A stretch of DNA of 64,000 nt, from contig CM067316.1 of the NCBI GenBank assembly GCA_034231615.1, positions 23,893,791 to 23,957,790 of the forward strand. Direction: 5' to 3'. This stretch comes from Meghimatium bilineatum (taxonomy: Eukaryota; Mollusca; Gastropoda; Stylommatophora; Philomycidae). Shown here piece by piece: positions 10,603 to 21,609 of this stretch. A program made the translations under genes and the position numbers. Numbering within the stretch: position 1 is the first letter of the stretch; each line of letters starts with the position of its first letter. Under the pieces are notes generated by a model. It saw nothing but the letters and a program-made list of their open reading frames with translations. It did no database searches and was not told where the DNA came from.

Positions 10603-10905
10603 TCATTCATTTTCCTTTTGCGATGAGGTCAGATCTCTCCAATTCTGTCTGTTCAAAGCTATTCTGTGCAGTTCTTGAATAGTATGAATATTAGTTGTTT
10701 TACTTTCTCTAAGTATTGTTCTTCTGAGTGTTTCTTTTGGTCTACCCCTTGCTCTTTTGCCTGTAGGTATCCATTCAAGAGATTGGTGGTGTATTATGTT
10801 GGTTCTGCATGTAGGACATGCCCGCGAATAGAATTGTGACATGATATTTCCATTCTTCAGACTACATCCTGCTGGAAATCTAGTAGGAATTGTCAGCTGC
10901 AAGAG
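10603..10905 (-). pseudogene. R-head fused to a LINE C-terminus (family F)
   Basis: A 99-codon minus-strand frame starts in R-head sequence (FPAGCSLKNGN, about 10840-10880) and continues into GKRARGRPKETLRRTIL and TTNIHTIQELHRIALNRQNW, the family F C-terminus. It is followed on the minus strand by an ATGAATGAATGAAT tail. The protein is unlikely to be functional; the fusion of two repeat modules is the notable point. Confidence 0.7.
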
Positions 10906-11225
10906 TGATCTAGTGGGAGTTTGAAAACGAACAAAAAGAAATAGATGACTGGTGATAAAGTTAATGTCAACACATTACTGTGTCCTTTTTTATGCCAGTG
11001 ATATGAGTATAAACTTCAATGTCTCTGCATGAGCCAGCACAAAAAAATTGTCAAATGTCATCTCCATCTTTGTGTCTTCTATTGCTAAATTTGTATCTAT
11101 ATTTGTTAATAATGTCCAGGGCTGGACGTTACTGTCCAATCATATTGTAATAACTTGGTTCAGCCCAACACAATAGTGATTTAAGAACAAACATTTGCCA
11201 TAGGCCTATTGGTAGTATATCCTTT
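10906..11225. other. Unassigned intergenic DNA
   Basis: Nothing recognised. Confidence 0.35.
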
Positions 11226-11395
11226 ATTTCTTCTACTTCAGCATTCATTCTCAAACTCCCACTGGATCTCTCTTGCAGCAGCACAATGATCCCACTATAT
11301 TTTCAGCAGAATGTAGTACAGAGAATGGAAATGCATTGTGTCACCGTTTTATTTGCACCAATGGCCCGACACATCCGTCTTCTGGGGAATATCGT
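11226..11395 (+). repeat. R-head repeat
   Basis: TTCATTCTCAAACTCCCACT, then AGAGAATGGAAATGCATTGT and GGCCCGACACATCCGTCTTC, in the same order as at 7240-7420. Confidence 0.65.
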
Positions 11396-11522
11396 ATTCA
11401 AGGACATAACTATAAATCCAGCATATTTTGGCTGTAGTGAATTTCTAGGCACTATAAATATATGACCTAGGCATATACAGTATAAAAAGTAAAGACTGAA
11501 ATTAATTGAGGATTTTGAAAAA

Positions 11523-11711
11523 TGTTATTACTTAAGGTAATTTGTTTTAAACATATGCACTATAGAAGATTTCTACTGCATTAGAAAAATGGTTCTCCCT
11601 CCAAGGCCATGCAAATGGGACAAAATAACAGCTCACAAACAAATGCATATACGTGTTGACAATGGTATAGGATGAAAGGGCATGAGCCCATGTACAGCTG
11701 GATCAGCAACC
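11523..11711 (+). repeat. LINE 3'-end repeat, copy 1 of a close direct pair
   Basis: It is nearly identical to 12604-12792 (TTAAACATATGCACTATAGA ... GGGCATGAGCCCATGTACAG). A more diverged relative ends the RNase H LINE at 30150-31590 (GGGCATGAGTCCATAGACCA, about 31535), so these are probably 3' ends of LINE family H. Confidence 0.7.
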
Positions 11712-11929
11712 AACCAACCTTATGGTTGACAAAGTGCCTACTCCACAGTTCAAGTAAAGAGTAAGATCACATAAACATACTCAATGATTGGTACTTCAAT
11801 CTCAACAAAAAGATAAATACATAAAAAAACAGAAGTAGGTGGAGAACACAATGCAATCAATATAAAGATAAATGATAACTACTGAAACAAGCCTCCACCC
11901 CTACGCTTAACGGTGTGTGAATATTCTGA

Positions 11930-12500
11930 CCATTATCCACCTTGGAATAGAAAATAGACTGAAACAAGGGCATGAATTTTAATATCTTGGGAGAATTTTT
12001 ACAGAAGAATGGACAAAGAGATGGAGATAAAAGCTCAAAAAATCAATTAGGTAAATTATGAACTTACGCCAATTTGGAAACAAATCTACCCCGATGAAAA
12101 ACCAAAAGGCAAACCATAATTTCAGACTTCATACCAACATTGAGTTATTGATGTCAGATATAAACAGTAACTAAACAAGAGAGAAAGTCTGGGGCTTACT
12201 GTTTGTGAAATGAGCGGAAAATATACTAAGAGGAGATCATGTGAGGAATGATGTAAGAACAGTTCGAACAAACTTTGTGGTACAATATATTGACAAATAT
12301 ATACTGAAATGGCCACTTAATGAGGATGAACTCTTGTTGGAAAGAACATACAACATGAAAATGGAAACAGCAAGATACAAAAGAAGACCAAGAAGAAGAT
12401 GGATTGAAGGAGTTACCAACATGAGACATCAGAATATTACTGCATATCAAGCGACCAAACGTACCATTGCCTGAAAACCGATCGTCATTAAATCCTATGA
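11930..12500 (+). pseudogene. LINE RT C-terminal fragment (family D)
   Basis: Frame-broken translation gives FxYLGRIFTE (about 11975), a SKVWGLLFVK-like block (about 12185) and a longer intact stretch, VQYIDKYILKWPLNEDELLL and RRPRRRWIEGVTNMRHQNIT (about 12275-12435). The same C-terminus is found inverted at 13290-13500. Confidence 0.7.
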
Positions 12501-12603
12501 TGCTATATTATATAGGCCTATATAATGGTCCTCAAGAGCATGTCTGGTCCTGTCATTGAGAAACAGGACTTTATGGCCGTCACAAGAATATCATGATCAC
12601 CTG

Positions 12604-12792
12604 ATGTTGTTACTTAAGGAAATTTGTTATAAACATATGCACTATAGAAGATTTCTACTGCATTAGAAAAATGGTTCTCGCTCCAAGGCCATGCAAATGG
12701 GACAAAACAACAGCTCACAAACAAATGCATATATGTGTTGACAATGGTATAGGATGAAAGGGCATGAGCCCATGTACAGCTGGATCAGCACC
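12604..12792 (+). repeat. LINE 3'-end repeat, copy 2 of a close direct pair
   Basis: It differs from 11523-11711 at only a few positions over 189 bp, so the duplication is recent, or both copies are recent insertions of the same family. Confidence 0.7.
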
Positions 12793-13289
12793 TGATGTGC
12801 CAACTGCACACATCTCTACTTTATTTCTTAGGTATGACAACATAATTTGTCAGCAACAGGAGTACAAGTCTGATTATTGCTGCTATACAGATGTTCACAG
12901 AATCAGTCTACCTTCCTCCTTCCAGTCTCACACCTATGTACGCTAGCAGATATTGGCATATGTGACGTTGTGGGATACACGTGAAACTCTCTTCAGTGGT
13001 GGAGGTGGCTTTGGGGAATGTGACAGACCAGGTCTAGGGCAAATATACACAAATACAGCATTTACTAAGTTTGCAGCTGATCATACCAAAACGATTAGGA
13101 ACATTGAGATGACTCCGAATCAATATATCCCTAAGTTTCTTGTCACGTCTGTAATCAGAGGGGCTGGGATGGCAAAACATATCACGAATCTTGGGATCCG
13201 AATGACGAAGAGGAAAGTGTAGGAATATGACACAGAGAATATGACACAGCAGAGATAAGGGCGTCTATCTAATCTGTCTACCTACCTAT
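12793..13289. other. Unassigned DNA with an 89-codon ORF
   Basis: A + strand frame at 12953-13222 starts AYVTLWDTRETLFSGGGGFG. It has no recognisable domain, no splice context and no repeat partner in this window, so it is left uncalled. Confidence 0.3.
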
Positions 13290-13640
13290 TGTCTTTTCTC
13301 TGCTTTTGCTGTAAAGCGTCGTATGATTGAATGATGATCTGTTTTCAGGCTATGGCACGTTTTGTAGCTTGATATGCATTAATATTGTAACGTCTCCGAA
13401 TGTTGGTAACTCCAATGCACATTCTTCTTGGTCATCCTCTATATCTTGTTGTTTCCATTTTCATGTTGTAATCTCTTGACACTGCCAAAAAGGGTTTATT
13501 ATCATTATGGTCGAACCATTTTAATCTCTGTTTTTCAATTGTTATGGGTGTGGAAGGTGAAAATAAATTTGACACTGTCCGTGAGTGAAGACCTCAGAGT
13601 GTTCTTGAGGGCGTCCTGGCGAGAGAGGATGCACACTTGA
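13290..13640 (-). pseudogene. LINE C-terminal fragment (family D)
   Basis: The minus strand encodes GVTNIRRRYNINAYQATKRA, matching the family D copy at 12400-12470. It is followed by a TAGGTAGGTAGACAGA simple tail at the left end. Confidence 0.6.
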
Positions 13641-13719
13641 AATGGGACAGAATTTCTTCTTTATCTATGGGTGTGTGCCTACTATATAGGCACCGAATTA
13701 GGCACTATCTATCTATATG

Positions 13720-14060
13720 ACGTGTCCTTTACTGAACGCTGTCCTCATTGCCACTACATAAGCCTCTCGGTTCTGTGCAACCTGTCTAATCTCTAGTGTC
13801 ATGTTTAGGCGAACTTCTATATCATGTGTCCAACGTAGACTTAGTTTGCCTCTTGTTTAATTTCCTATGAATTTTCCCAGCAAGATTAATATTTCTACAC
13901 CATTGTAAAATTAACATTAAAAAATGTCCAAGATATGTTAGCTTGCGTTTTTGATAGTTTTAAAGAACTAGTTTTCTTCTATGTTCAGGTCTTTCCGGAC
14001 GTCTGTGTTAGTTCATCTTTCTGTTTATGATATTCCTAGGACTTAAGTTCGTTTCAAAAG
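13720..14060 (-). pseudogene. LINE C-terminal fragment (family C)
   Basis: The minus strand contains GACGTCCGGAAAGACCTGAA and GCAAGCTAACATATCTTGGA, shared with 42590-42850 (+) and 51460-51720 (-). The encoded block is of the DVRKDLN ... KLTYLGH type found after LINE reverse transcriptases. Confidence 0.55.
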
Positions 14061-14214
14061 CTGCTATTTTCTTTTCCATTGCATATGTTACTATCTAAAT
14101 TTATCTACGTTCCTTCAGCGCCGAATATGGTGCATAGGGCAGAAACCAGAGCTTTCCAGTTCGAGTGATGTTATGCCATTGTGTTTAATTCCTGCATGTT
14201 GTTGAGACCCATGA

Positions 14215-14460
14215 TCATACCCTCTTTGATAGTTGTTTTGCGAAGAATGTCTCTTGGACCATATGATTGGTCCTGGGTTCAGTCCCGGTTGAGGCGGAAA
14301 TGTTTTTCAGATTACAACAACACCCGGGTCGATCCAGCCTTAATTGGGTACTGGATTAATCCGGAGAGTAAAGACTGTGAGGGAGAGGAGATGGCTACCG
14401 CCCCAATATAGCAGAGTCACTGAAATGTGAGATTGCTAACATCTCACACCCCTACACGTT
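14215..14460 (+). mobile_element. tRNA-derived SINE (second head, related body)
   Basis: The B box GGTTCAGTCCC at 14276-14286 lies in a tRNA-like context (TTGGTCCTGGGTTCAGTCCC). The body has GGAGAGTAAAGACTGTGAGG and ATGGCTACCGCCCCAATATAG, aligning with GGTAAAGACAGCAAGG and GGCCACCCCACCTAATAG of the SINE at 1240-1520. Confidence 0.65.
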
Positions 14461-14479
14461 AATAAATGGTATGAGTTAA

Positions 14480-14715
14480 CTTTACTATAGCCATGATCTG
14501 CCTCTTTTCCTTTTGCCATCTGGCACCCATTGTAATGCTTGCAGTGGCAGTCTGTTTTCATTCATTGTAAGTACATGTGCCATATAAGTCCAGCGTTTTC
14601 TACTTATTATTGTAGAAACATATTGTTGTTTGGTGTCTTCTCTTACTTGAATTCTTCCAAACCAATAACTAAATGTTTTGCTAATACATTTATTTTCAAA
14701 TGAATTCAATTTCTT
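14480..14715 (-). pseudogene. LINE C-terminal fragment (family F)
   Basis: The 74-codon minus-strand frame begins NSFENKCISKTFSYWFGRIQ and ends LQWVPDGKRKRGR, matching the family F copy at 18230-19390 (SFENKCLRKLM ... SPEGKRKRGRP). Confidence 0.8.
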
Positions 14716-14759
14716 CTCCCATGCCTATGTCATTTTCCAACTTTCGCAATCCTATGTCA

Positions 14760-15105
14760 AAACAGATAGGCCTAACACATTGGAGTTGAACAGTCATAGT
14801 TTGATATTTGCAGATCTTTGTTAGGTGTTTGAAAGCACTTGATGATGCCAGTGCCATTCTGGTAGAAATCTCCTTTCATGTATTTCATTCTTGTGTTATT
14901 GTCTAGTGTAGGGCCTATATTGTATATCCACAGGTCGATGATGGTAAGAATATCCACACTTGCTGCTTTATCTGTTAAGTATAGGAGTGGTGACTGGGAG
15001 TTTAAGCTGTTTATCCAAGGCCAGATGTGTCACATTGGCTGTGTTGAATCCGTATTTGTTCAGTGTTGTCTTGATGTTATCTATTCGCAGAACATGTGCT
15101 AAACA
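14760..15105 (-). pseudogene. LINE C-terminal fragment (family E)
   Basis: The minus strand encodes HVLRIDNIKTTLNKYGFNTA then THLALDKQLKLP. This matches the family E C-terminus at 39560-40290 (RRIDNIKTTLHKHGL ... SHLALNRNLQLP). Confidence 0.65.
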
Positions 15106-15109
15106 TAAA

Positions 15110-15682
15110 TATACATGGAGAGCAACTACAAATAGATCATTATCTTGAACACATAATCATAAATGATGGCAGATGTGAAAAAGAAATTGAAAAGAGAATC
15201 AGAATGGCTAAAAGTACTTTCAATGGCATGAGTAAAATATTAGCATGTAAATAAATTACAAGCAAGCTAAAAATGAAAATTATAAAATGCTACATCTATT
15301 CTATATGGCTCAGAAAAATGGACAATAAACAAACAATTAGAAGACAGAATTGATGCCTTTGATATGTGGATATATAGAAGAATAGGGAGAACATCATGGA
15401 AAGAGAACTAACACAGAGGTTTTAACAACAGTTAATATGATGAAAAAATTATTAAAGGAAATAAAGATCAAACAAATAAAATATTTTGGGCACATTAAAA
15501 AATATGATACCTTTTTGAAGACCTTACTTGAGGGTAAAGTCGAAAAGAGGCGAGCAAGAAGTAGAGAGATTTAAGTGGGAGTGTAGCACCCCAAGATGGA
15601 CAGGTTACAGTCTAGCAGAGTGCACCAACAAAACAAGAGACATGATATGTTGGAGGTCTGTTGCAGTCAACATTCGTTGCGG
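15110..15682 (+). pseudogene. LINE C-terminal fragment (family B), interrupted by the 15683-18041 element
   Basis: Frame-broken translation gives LYGSEKWTINKQLEDRIDAF (about 15300-15358), FDMWIYRRIGRTSWK, KYFGHIKK and GYSLAECTNKTRDMICWRSV then AVNIR. The ORF resumes after the inserted element as IRFGDST at 18042-18062, so the two parts are one older LINE cut by a later insertion. Confidence 0.8.
15672..15682 (+). repeat. Target-site duplication, left copy
   Basis: ATTCGTTGCGG here and ATTCGTTTCGG at 18042-18052 match at 10 of 11 positions and bracket the twin-primed LINE. The reading frame of the interrupted family B LINE passes through them, which supports the boundary. Confidence 0.75.
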
Positions 15683-18041
15683 TGCCGAAAACCAACTCCC
15701 ACTCTTACGAACAACCTGTCTCTGAAAAAAGAAAATGTCGAGATAATCCACCTGACAATGAAAGGACTAACCTGGAGTTGCAGCATCATGGTCATTAAGA
15801 AATCCAAGGGAACTCTGTTATAAGCATCTTCCAAGTCTATTGCAGCTGCGCATGTCTCCATTCGTTCATCAAAACTTTCAAACACATCTTATGCGAATAC
15901 AGCGACGTTGTGTCAAGTCTGTTTACCTGGACGACAGCCTCCCAAAGTTGAGGGCAGGCTGTTATTCCTCTCTAGATGCAGGGACAATGTCCATGCAACA
16001 ATCTTTTCTAACAACTTGCCGATCGTATTATGCATGGTTATGAGTCTGAAACCCTGTATCATCGCATGACTCTTGCCAGGCTTGGGTAGTGGGATTAAAT
16101 AACTATGCAACCAGTCTTGCTCCACTGTGCCAGTTGCTAGGCTCTTGTTAAACAACACTGCCAGCTCCTTAAGGTCCTCGTCTGACCTGCCTCTGAGATC
16201 GTCGTACCTAATGCCATCAGATCCTGGAGCTGTGTTTCTTGATCTTTTCAGTGCGGCTGTAATATCTTCAGGAGTAATTGCAGTATCGCTTTCGATAACT
16301 ATCTTATTGCACATTTATGTGATTGTTTTCATGATTTCATTGTAATTCCCTACGTTCCTCTGACCAACACTCATAAACCCGGGACTACCACAAGGGTCAC
16401 CTCTATCCCCAGTATTATTTATTGTGTATACAGTTCACATTACAAGCTGTCAGATTGCAGGACCACGGAGAACTATGTCCTACGCTGATGACATCTTGGT
16501 ATATAGGCAGGGCAGAGATAGAAAAGCGATCGCCAGGAATTTGCATAAGGAGCTTGATCGTATAGGGGATTGGTGCAGTAATTCTGGAGCTTTAGTTAAT
16601 CCATCAACGGCATCGATAACATGGTTTTCTCTAAATAATCATATAGTAAACACGCCCACGCCAACGGTTACTTTGAGGGGGGGGGGTGTCCTCGAGAGAA
16701 ACAGCCCAATGAAATACTTAGGGGTTATGTTGGACCGCAGTCTGAGTTTCAAAGATCATGTTGACCACATCATTGTAAAGGCTTATAAAGAAAGGTCTTG
16801 CAGCGATGAAGATTATGGCTGCTGCTCAATGTGAACAGAGGCAGCTATTTTTGCTGCATCAGGGATTGGTGGTGGCGATGGTAGAGTACGCACTGGCGAT
16901 TCTAACACTGAGTCAGCATCAAACAGAAAGATTGGATAGAATCCAGAATGAGGCAATACGAATCATTGTTGGGTGTACGAGAGATACGTCGGCACGAGCC
17001 ATACGATACCTACTGGATTGCCCAACTGCATAGCAAAGAATACAAACCTGCAGGGCGCGAGACTACCTACAAATCACCGCTGATAAAGAACATCCTCTAC
17101 ATCCTGAAATTCTCAAAATGAAAGGCAGTCGACTTAAGAGAGGAAAGTCGTGGATGGGGCGCGCAGAGGATATTATACAGAATGTGTGTGCAGATTTGAG
17201 GATGGGCTACCTGTTGCGAAATGGAGTCGTGCGCCCTTAGAGTGTCTAACAGCCTTCAAAGTAATAATAACACTCAGTAGAGAATGCATGGAATGGTGTC
17301 CGATAGTGGTGGAGTCGGAGGTACTCGCTCTAATCTGTGAAAATTCCAGGGAAGGAGATATGATTATATATATACAGATGGGTCGGTTGAGAGACACATC
17401 AAAAGTGCCTGGGCCTTCACGGCTCAGAGGTGGGGGAAAACCATCAGAGAGGAAAGTGGTGCCTTTGCTCAGACGACAAGCATCAGGACAATGGTGGTTT
17501 TGGCAGTAACCAAGGCAATGCAATGGGTCTGCTCGCAGACTATCTGCGAGCATGCCTGCATACTCAGTGACTCGATGAGCATGATTGTGAATGTTCAGGC
17601 GGGATACATTCGGGAACAGTGACTGGATGCAGTGAAGAATTCAAGTTTGCGTAAAGTGAGTTTAATTTTTTTGTGCCGGGACATGCGGGAGTCCGGGGTA
17701 ATGAGAGAGTAGATAGGTTGGCTGCACATGCTGCTACTACGGCTGTTGGTGGAGCGATGGATCGAGCAGACATTTTGAATGCCGTACTGGAAAACGCACG
17801 CGCAAATGGCTGTATAAGTGACGATGATTCTTGTTGCATGACTAGAATAAAGGAATTTGGTTTGAAATATAGTGTCGCTAGAACTGATCGCTTTCGTGGA
17901 CAAGAAAGAAAGATGGTCAATCAACTGCGTACTGGAACCGTCAGTCAACGTGTAATGGCGGCTACACTCAAGGAGAGATCTGAGCACCTATGGACTTGCC
18001 CGGAGTGCAGTGACGATGATCCAACGACTAACTAACTAACT
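15683..18041 (+). mobile_element. 5'-inverted (twin-primed) Ingi/I-like LINE copy
   Basis: Two oppositely oriented parts of one LINE are joined at about 16372. The left part (15683-16372) reads on the minus strand from GQRNVGNYNEIMKT through NTAPGSDGIRYDDLRGRSDE, DWLHSYLIPLPKPGK, GGCRPGKQT and AAAIDLEDAYNRVPLDF to about SGSWFSA. The right part (16373-18041) reads on the plus strand from INPGLPQGSPLS through MSYADDILVYR and the RNase H signature VPGHAGVRGNERVDRLA, ending DDDPTTN plus an ACTA repeat. The two parts abut within about ten bases in the intact relative at 25704-29516. Frameshifts and stops make the copy inactive. Confidence 0.85.
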
Positions 18042-18075
18042 ATTCGTTTCGGAGACAGCACTTATTATGATGGAC
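18042..18075 (+). pseudogene. Continuation of the family B LINE after the nested insertion
   Basis: ATTCGTTTCGGAGACAGCAC encodes IRFGDST, the expected family B C-terminus (compare the NL-W-DCT end at 52080-52100). It joins the reading frame that stops at 15682. Confidence 0.6.
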
Positions 18076-18229
18076 TTAACCATATAGACCTATTGTCCAG
18101 CGTGTTTTTTTTTTACAACATACCAGTTTGAATCAAATATCTGAGTCATTTTTGCATTCACAATATATGATAAACATGAAAACATTAATTGGCGATATAG
18201 AGTTAACACCATGGTCCTACAAAATCTAG

Positions 18230-19390
18230 ATTGCCTAATTCTATACGATGTTGTGCCGAGTGTCAAAGTCCCTTGATAATTAACTTTATAGACTTTCAAA
18301 AGGCATTCGACAGTATACATCGTCCGGCACTATGGGAAATTCTTAAACTCTATGGATTCCAGTTAAAATATATAAACATCATAAAAGCCCTTTACCATGA
18401 AGCAACCTGTTGCGTAAGAACAGATACAGGAAATTCAGAATGGTTCAATGTCAACACATGAGTGAAACAGGGCTGCGTATTATCACTAATGCTATTTGGA
18501 ATAGCCAACGACTGGATCATGCGTAAAACCATTCATGATGAAAAAGCGGGTATATAATGGCTCAAAACAGCACTTTAACTGACCTTGTTTTTGCAGATGA
18601 CATCGAATTATTAAACTCTACTCACCAACAGACACAAGATATAGGCCTAACCAACAAACTATGCACACTCGCAGAGCAAATTGGCCTTCAGATCAACACG
18701 TCCAAATAAAATATCATGGAACTTAACAGCTCAACAAATAACATCTCCGTAAATAACCAAATACTGGAAAAAGTCTCCAGCTTTAATTACTTGGGCAGCC
18801 GAATGTTTGTTGACGGAGACTCAATGAAAGAAATAAACACACGTATAACAATGGCAGCTAGCACATTTGCTAAATTAACTAATATCTGGAAATCAAAAGA
18901 TCTAGGGACAAACACCAAACTAAAGCTATTTAACTCATGTATTGTATCAGTGCTAACTTATGGTAGTGAAAGCTGGAAATCAACTCAAGCAACAGACAAC
19001 AAACTAAACAGCTTCGAAAATAAATGTCTACGCAAACTGATGAACATAAAATGGAGCGACTTCGTCACAAATAGTGATCTAAGAGACAAAACACACAAAG
19101 AGTATGTTTCAAACATCATAAGAAAACGAAGATGGAAATACCTTGGCCACGTTTTACGACGAGATGTAAAGAGAATAAACCAGCAAGCCCTTATGTGGTC
19201 ACCTGAGGGTAAAAGAAAAAGAGGAAGACCTAAAACAACCCTTAAAAACACCATTCTTAAAGAAGGGGAATTAATAGGCTGTAAGACCATCCAGGAACTA
19301 AAGCTGCAGGCAGCGACCGGATCATATGGAGAACCAGAACCTCTGCCCTATGTGTCGCTTGCAGCAAGAAAGGAACAAACAAACTAACTA
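18230..19390 (+). pseudogene. LINE reverse-transcriptase fragment (family F)
   Basis: It carries motif A as INFIDFQKAFDSIHRPALWE (about 18270-18335), VKQGCVLSLMLFGI (motif B, about 18460-18500, after a stop) and a degraded motif C LTLFLQMTSN. A 223-codon open stretch at 18716-19387 follows, with FNYLGSRMFVDGDSM, LTYGSESWKST, SFENKCLRKLMNIKW, RRWKYLGHVLRRD and PEGKRKRGRPKTT. It is 5' truncated and frameshifted before 18716. The end is followed by a CAAACAAACTAACT tail. Confidence 0.88.
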
Positions 19391-19754
19391 TACGATGTTA
19401 CGCCAAAGATTATATTAATTTATCGAATTAGTTTAATAACGAGTTTTGGTGCTATAAATAGCACACTGTTTACATTTTAAATACTTTTTATACGTGACAC
19501 CCTTCGTTGTTGTGAGTTATGTAATAACATTTCTAATTCGTCAATGAGTGCAGTTTTGAATCAATTCCTATTTTTGTGTTTGTGCATGCATATAAGTTGT
19601 AGAGAAATCCAAAGGTCAGGATATACCACGAAACTAGAGCAAAGGACACAACGTAGCAATAAAATAGGTACTTCGACAAAATTTTCAAAATCTTATAGTA
19701 TAATGATTATAATTATACTATAATGCTACATCATAAAAAATACAGTATAATTAG
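19391..19754. other. Unassigned intergenic DNA
   Basis: AT-rich; nothing recognised. Confidence 0.35.
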
Positions 19755-19975
19755 ACTTAACGTAAAACACATAGGTTTATATTTCGTTTCAATGGGACAC
19801 AACAGACTATAGCTAAAACTAGTAGGTAATGATGGGCAATGATGAGCGCACAAGAAATCATAAAAATTACAATACACAAATCACATTCAACGTTTCAACC
19901 AAAAGGTCTTTATCAAGACACAAACAAAACATCAAAAGATGACGAATGGAAAAATTATCACAACATCCAACATCC
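19755..19975 (-). repeat. Repeat with hammerhead-like core (minus)
   Basis: On the minus strand the core at 19889-19917 reads CTTGATAAAGACC, a T-rich loop, then GGTTGAAACGTT. The body matches 45850-46080 closely over about 220 bp (ATTGCCCATCATTACCTACT, GTTTTAGCTA). Confidence 0.7.
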
Positions 19976-20383
19976 ATCTCAAGAATTTCTTATGCAGTCT
20001 TTGTCATAGATAACAGAGTGAAGGATCAAGGACTGCCCCTTGTGCTTCTGACCAGTGGGGATTGCATCTCTGTGAACCCCATCTGAACCCACAAAAGAAA
20101 CATTTTTTAATGAAGATTTCAAAATTTACATGATCAATTTCATATAGAGAAAGATATTTGCGTGTCATTCTTTGGTATAAAGATGTCTGCAACAAACAAC
20201 CAACCAATACTATGGTGCAATTAAAAAAAAAATTACCATATGAGCTCTGGTATTGGCTTGGTTACCAAGGCCAATGCAAGAAAGATCACTCCCCTGCTCA
20301 TTGTGAAAAGTCAAATATAAATAACCAAATGGTCAGAGGGTGTCCGACAAAGTGGATGGTGCCGCAGTAACCTAATGAACAAA
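19976..20383. other. Unassigned intergenic DNA
   Basis: Nothing recognised. Confidence 0.35.
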
Positions 20384-20926
20384 TAGTCAAGCAAAATGAA
20401 TTAAAAAGGCTACTAAAACACTTACCTTGCCTATTAATAAAAATATATAAAAAAGTATATATAAAAAAACATACAATAAAACTAAACAGGACAATTCTCC
20501 AAGTATCGGCTCAAATTGAACCTTTTTCAAGAGACGAACAACAGAAAACACCACAATAAAAAACAAAATAGATGACTTTAGATTTCATCAAGCCCCCGTC
20601 TCCATGACGCAGGGATGGAAATGCATCTAGTAAAAGAGAAAATGCGTGCATTCATTATAAACAAACTGGGAAGTGGGAAATTAGAGGCACTATAGATGTG
20701 GTTTAAGATGTTTATAATGAGTGCAAGAATAGTAAAAGAAAAAGATAAGAAAAATACCCCTTTTGTCACTTTATCAGACAGGCAGGTTTTAAGAACATAG
20801 TCACAACAGGCAAGACTGAAGGGAACAGAGACAGATGGGGACGTGAGAAAATATTCATTTGACAACCTAGCAAGGCATGGAAACAACGATCCTGATAACA
20901 ATACTGTGAACAGAGAACCATGGTCG
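20384..20926 (+). repeat. Left arm of a long inverted repeat
   Basis: About 540 bp that reappears reverse-complemented at 21048-21600, with only scattered mismatches. It contains a hammerhead-like core (20501-20531, minus), then sequence from GACGCAGGGATGGAAATGCA onward, then a family A LINE C-terminus (20640-20926). Confidence 0.85.
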
Positions 20927-20960
20927 CCTACGCCAACCAGAATGGCATATGATAATGATT
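20640..20960 (+). pseudogene. LINE C-terminal fragment (family A) in the left arm
   Basis: Translation retains KLEA, IVTTGKTEGNRDRWG and EQRTMVAYANQNG, the family A C-terminus, followed by an AT/GA-rich simple tail. The coding is heavily decayed. Confidence 0.65.
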
Positions 20961-21001
20961 GATGAGTAATGATGAGGTTGTGTGGTGGTGGGGTGAGTGG
21001 G

Positions 21002-21044
21002 TAAGCAAAATTATTTTAAAAGGCTACTAAAACACTTACCATGG
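21002..21044 (+). repeat. Direct repeat of the outer arm end inside the spacer
   Basis: AGGCTACTAAAACACTTACC at 21021-21040 is a direct copy of the outer left-arm end (20407-20426), with shared flanks (AAGCAAAAT...TTTAAA). The same motif appears inverted at the outer right end, near 21554-21573. Confidence 0.75.
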
Positions 21045-21047
21045 CTT

Positions 21048-21600
21048 GGGCGACCATGGTTCTCTGTTCACAGTATTGTTATTAGGGTCATTGTTTCCAA
21101 GCCTTGCTAGGTTGTCAAATGAATATTTTCTCACGTCCCTATCTGTCTCTGTTCCCTTCAGTCTTGCCTGTTGTGACTATGTTCTTAAAACCTGCCTGTC
21201 TGATAAAGTGACAAAAGGGGTATTTTTCTTATCTTTTTCTTTTATTATTCTTGCACTCATTATAAACATCCCAACTACATCTATAGTGCCTCTAATTTCC
21301 CACTTCCCAGTTTGTTTATAATGAATGCACGCATTTTCTCTTTTACTAGATGCATTTCCATCCCTGCGTCATGGAGACGGGGGCTTGATGAAATCTAAAG
21401 TCATCTATTTTGTTTTTTATTGTGGTGTTTTCTGTTGTTCGTCTCTTGAAAAAGGTTCAATTAGAGCCGATACGTGGAGAATTGTCCTGTTTAGTTTTAT
21501 TGTATTTTTTTTATATATACTTTTTTATATATTTTTATTAATAGGCAAGGTAAGTGTTTTAGTAGCCTTTTTAATTCATTTTGCTTGACTAATTGTGAAA
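21048..21600 (-). repeat. Right arm of the long inverted repeat
   Basis: Reverse complement of 20384-20926, from GGGCGACCATGGTTCTCTGT to GTAGCCTTTTTAATTCATTT. It carries the inverted family A LINE fragment (21048-21320) and the hammerhead-like core on the plus strand at 21445-21475. Confidence 0.85.
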
Positions 21601-21609
21601 AGCCAGTAA

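Noticed and set aside
12953..13222. 89-codon ORF
   Set aside because: No domain, splice or repeat support; length is within chance expectation for this composition.
1251..14290. tRNA genes suggested by B-box sequences at 1295 and 14276
   Set aside because: No complete cloverleaf can be folded from the flanking sequence and each is followed by a repeated SINE body.
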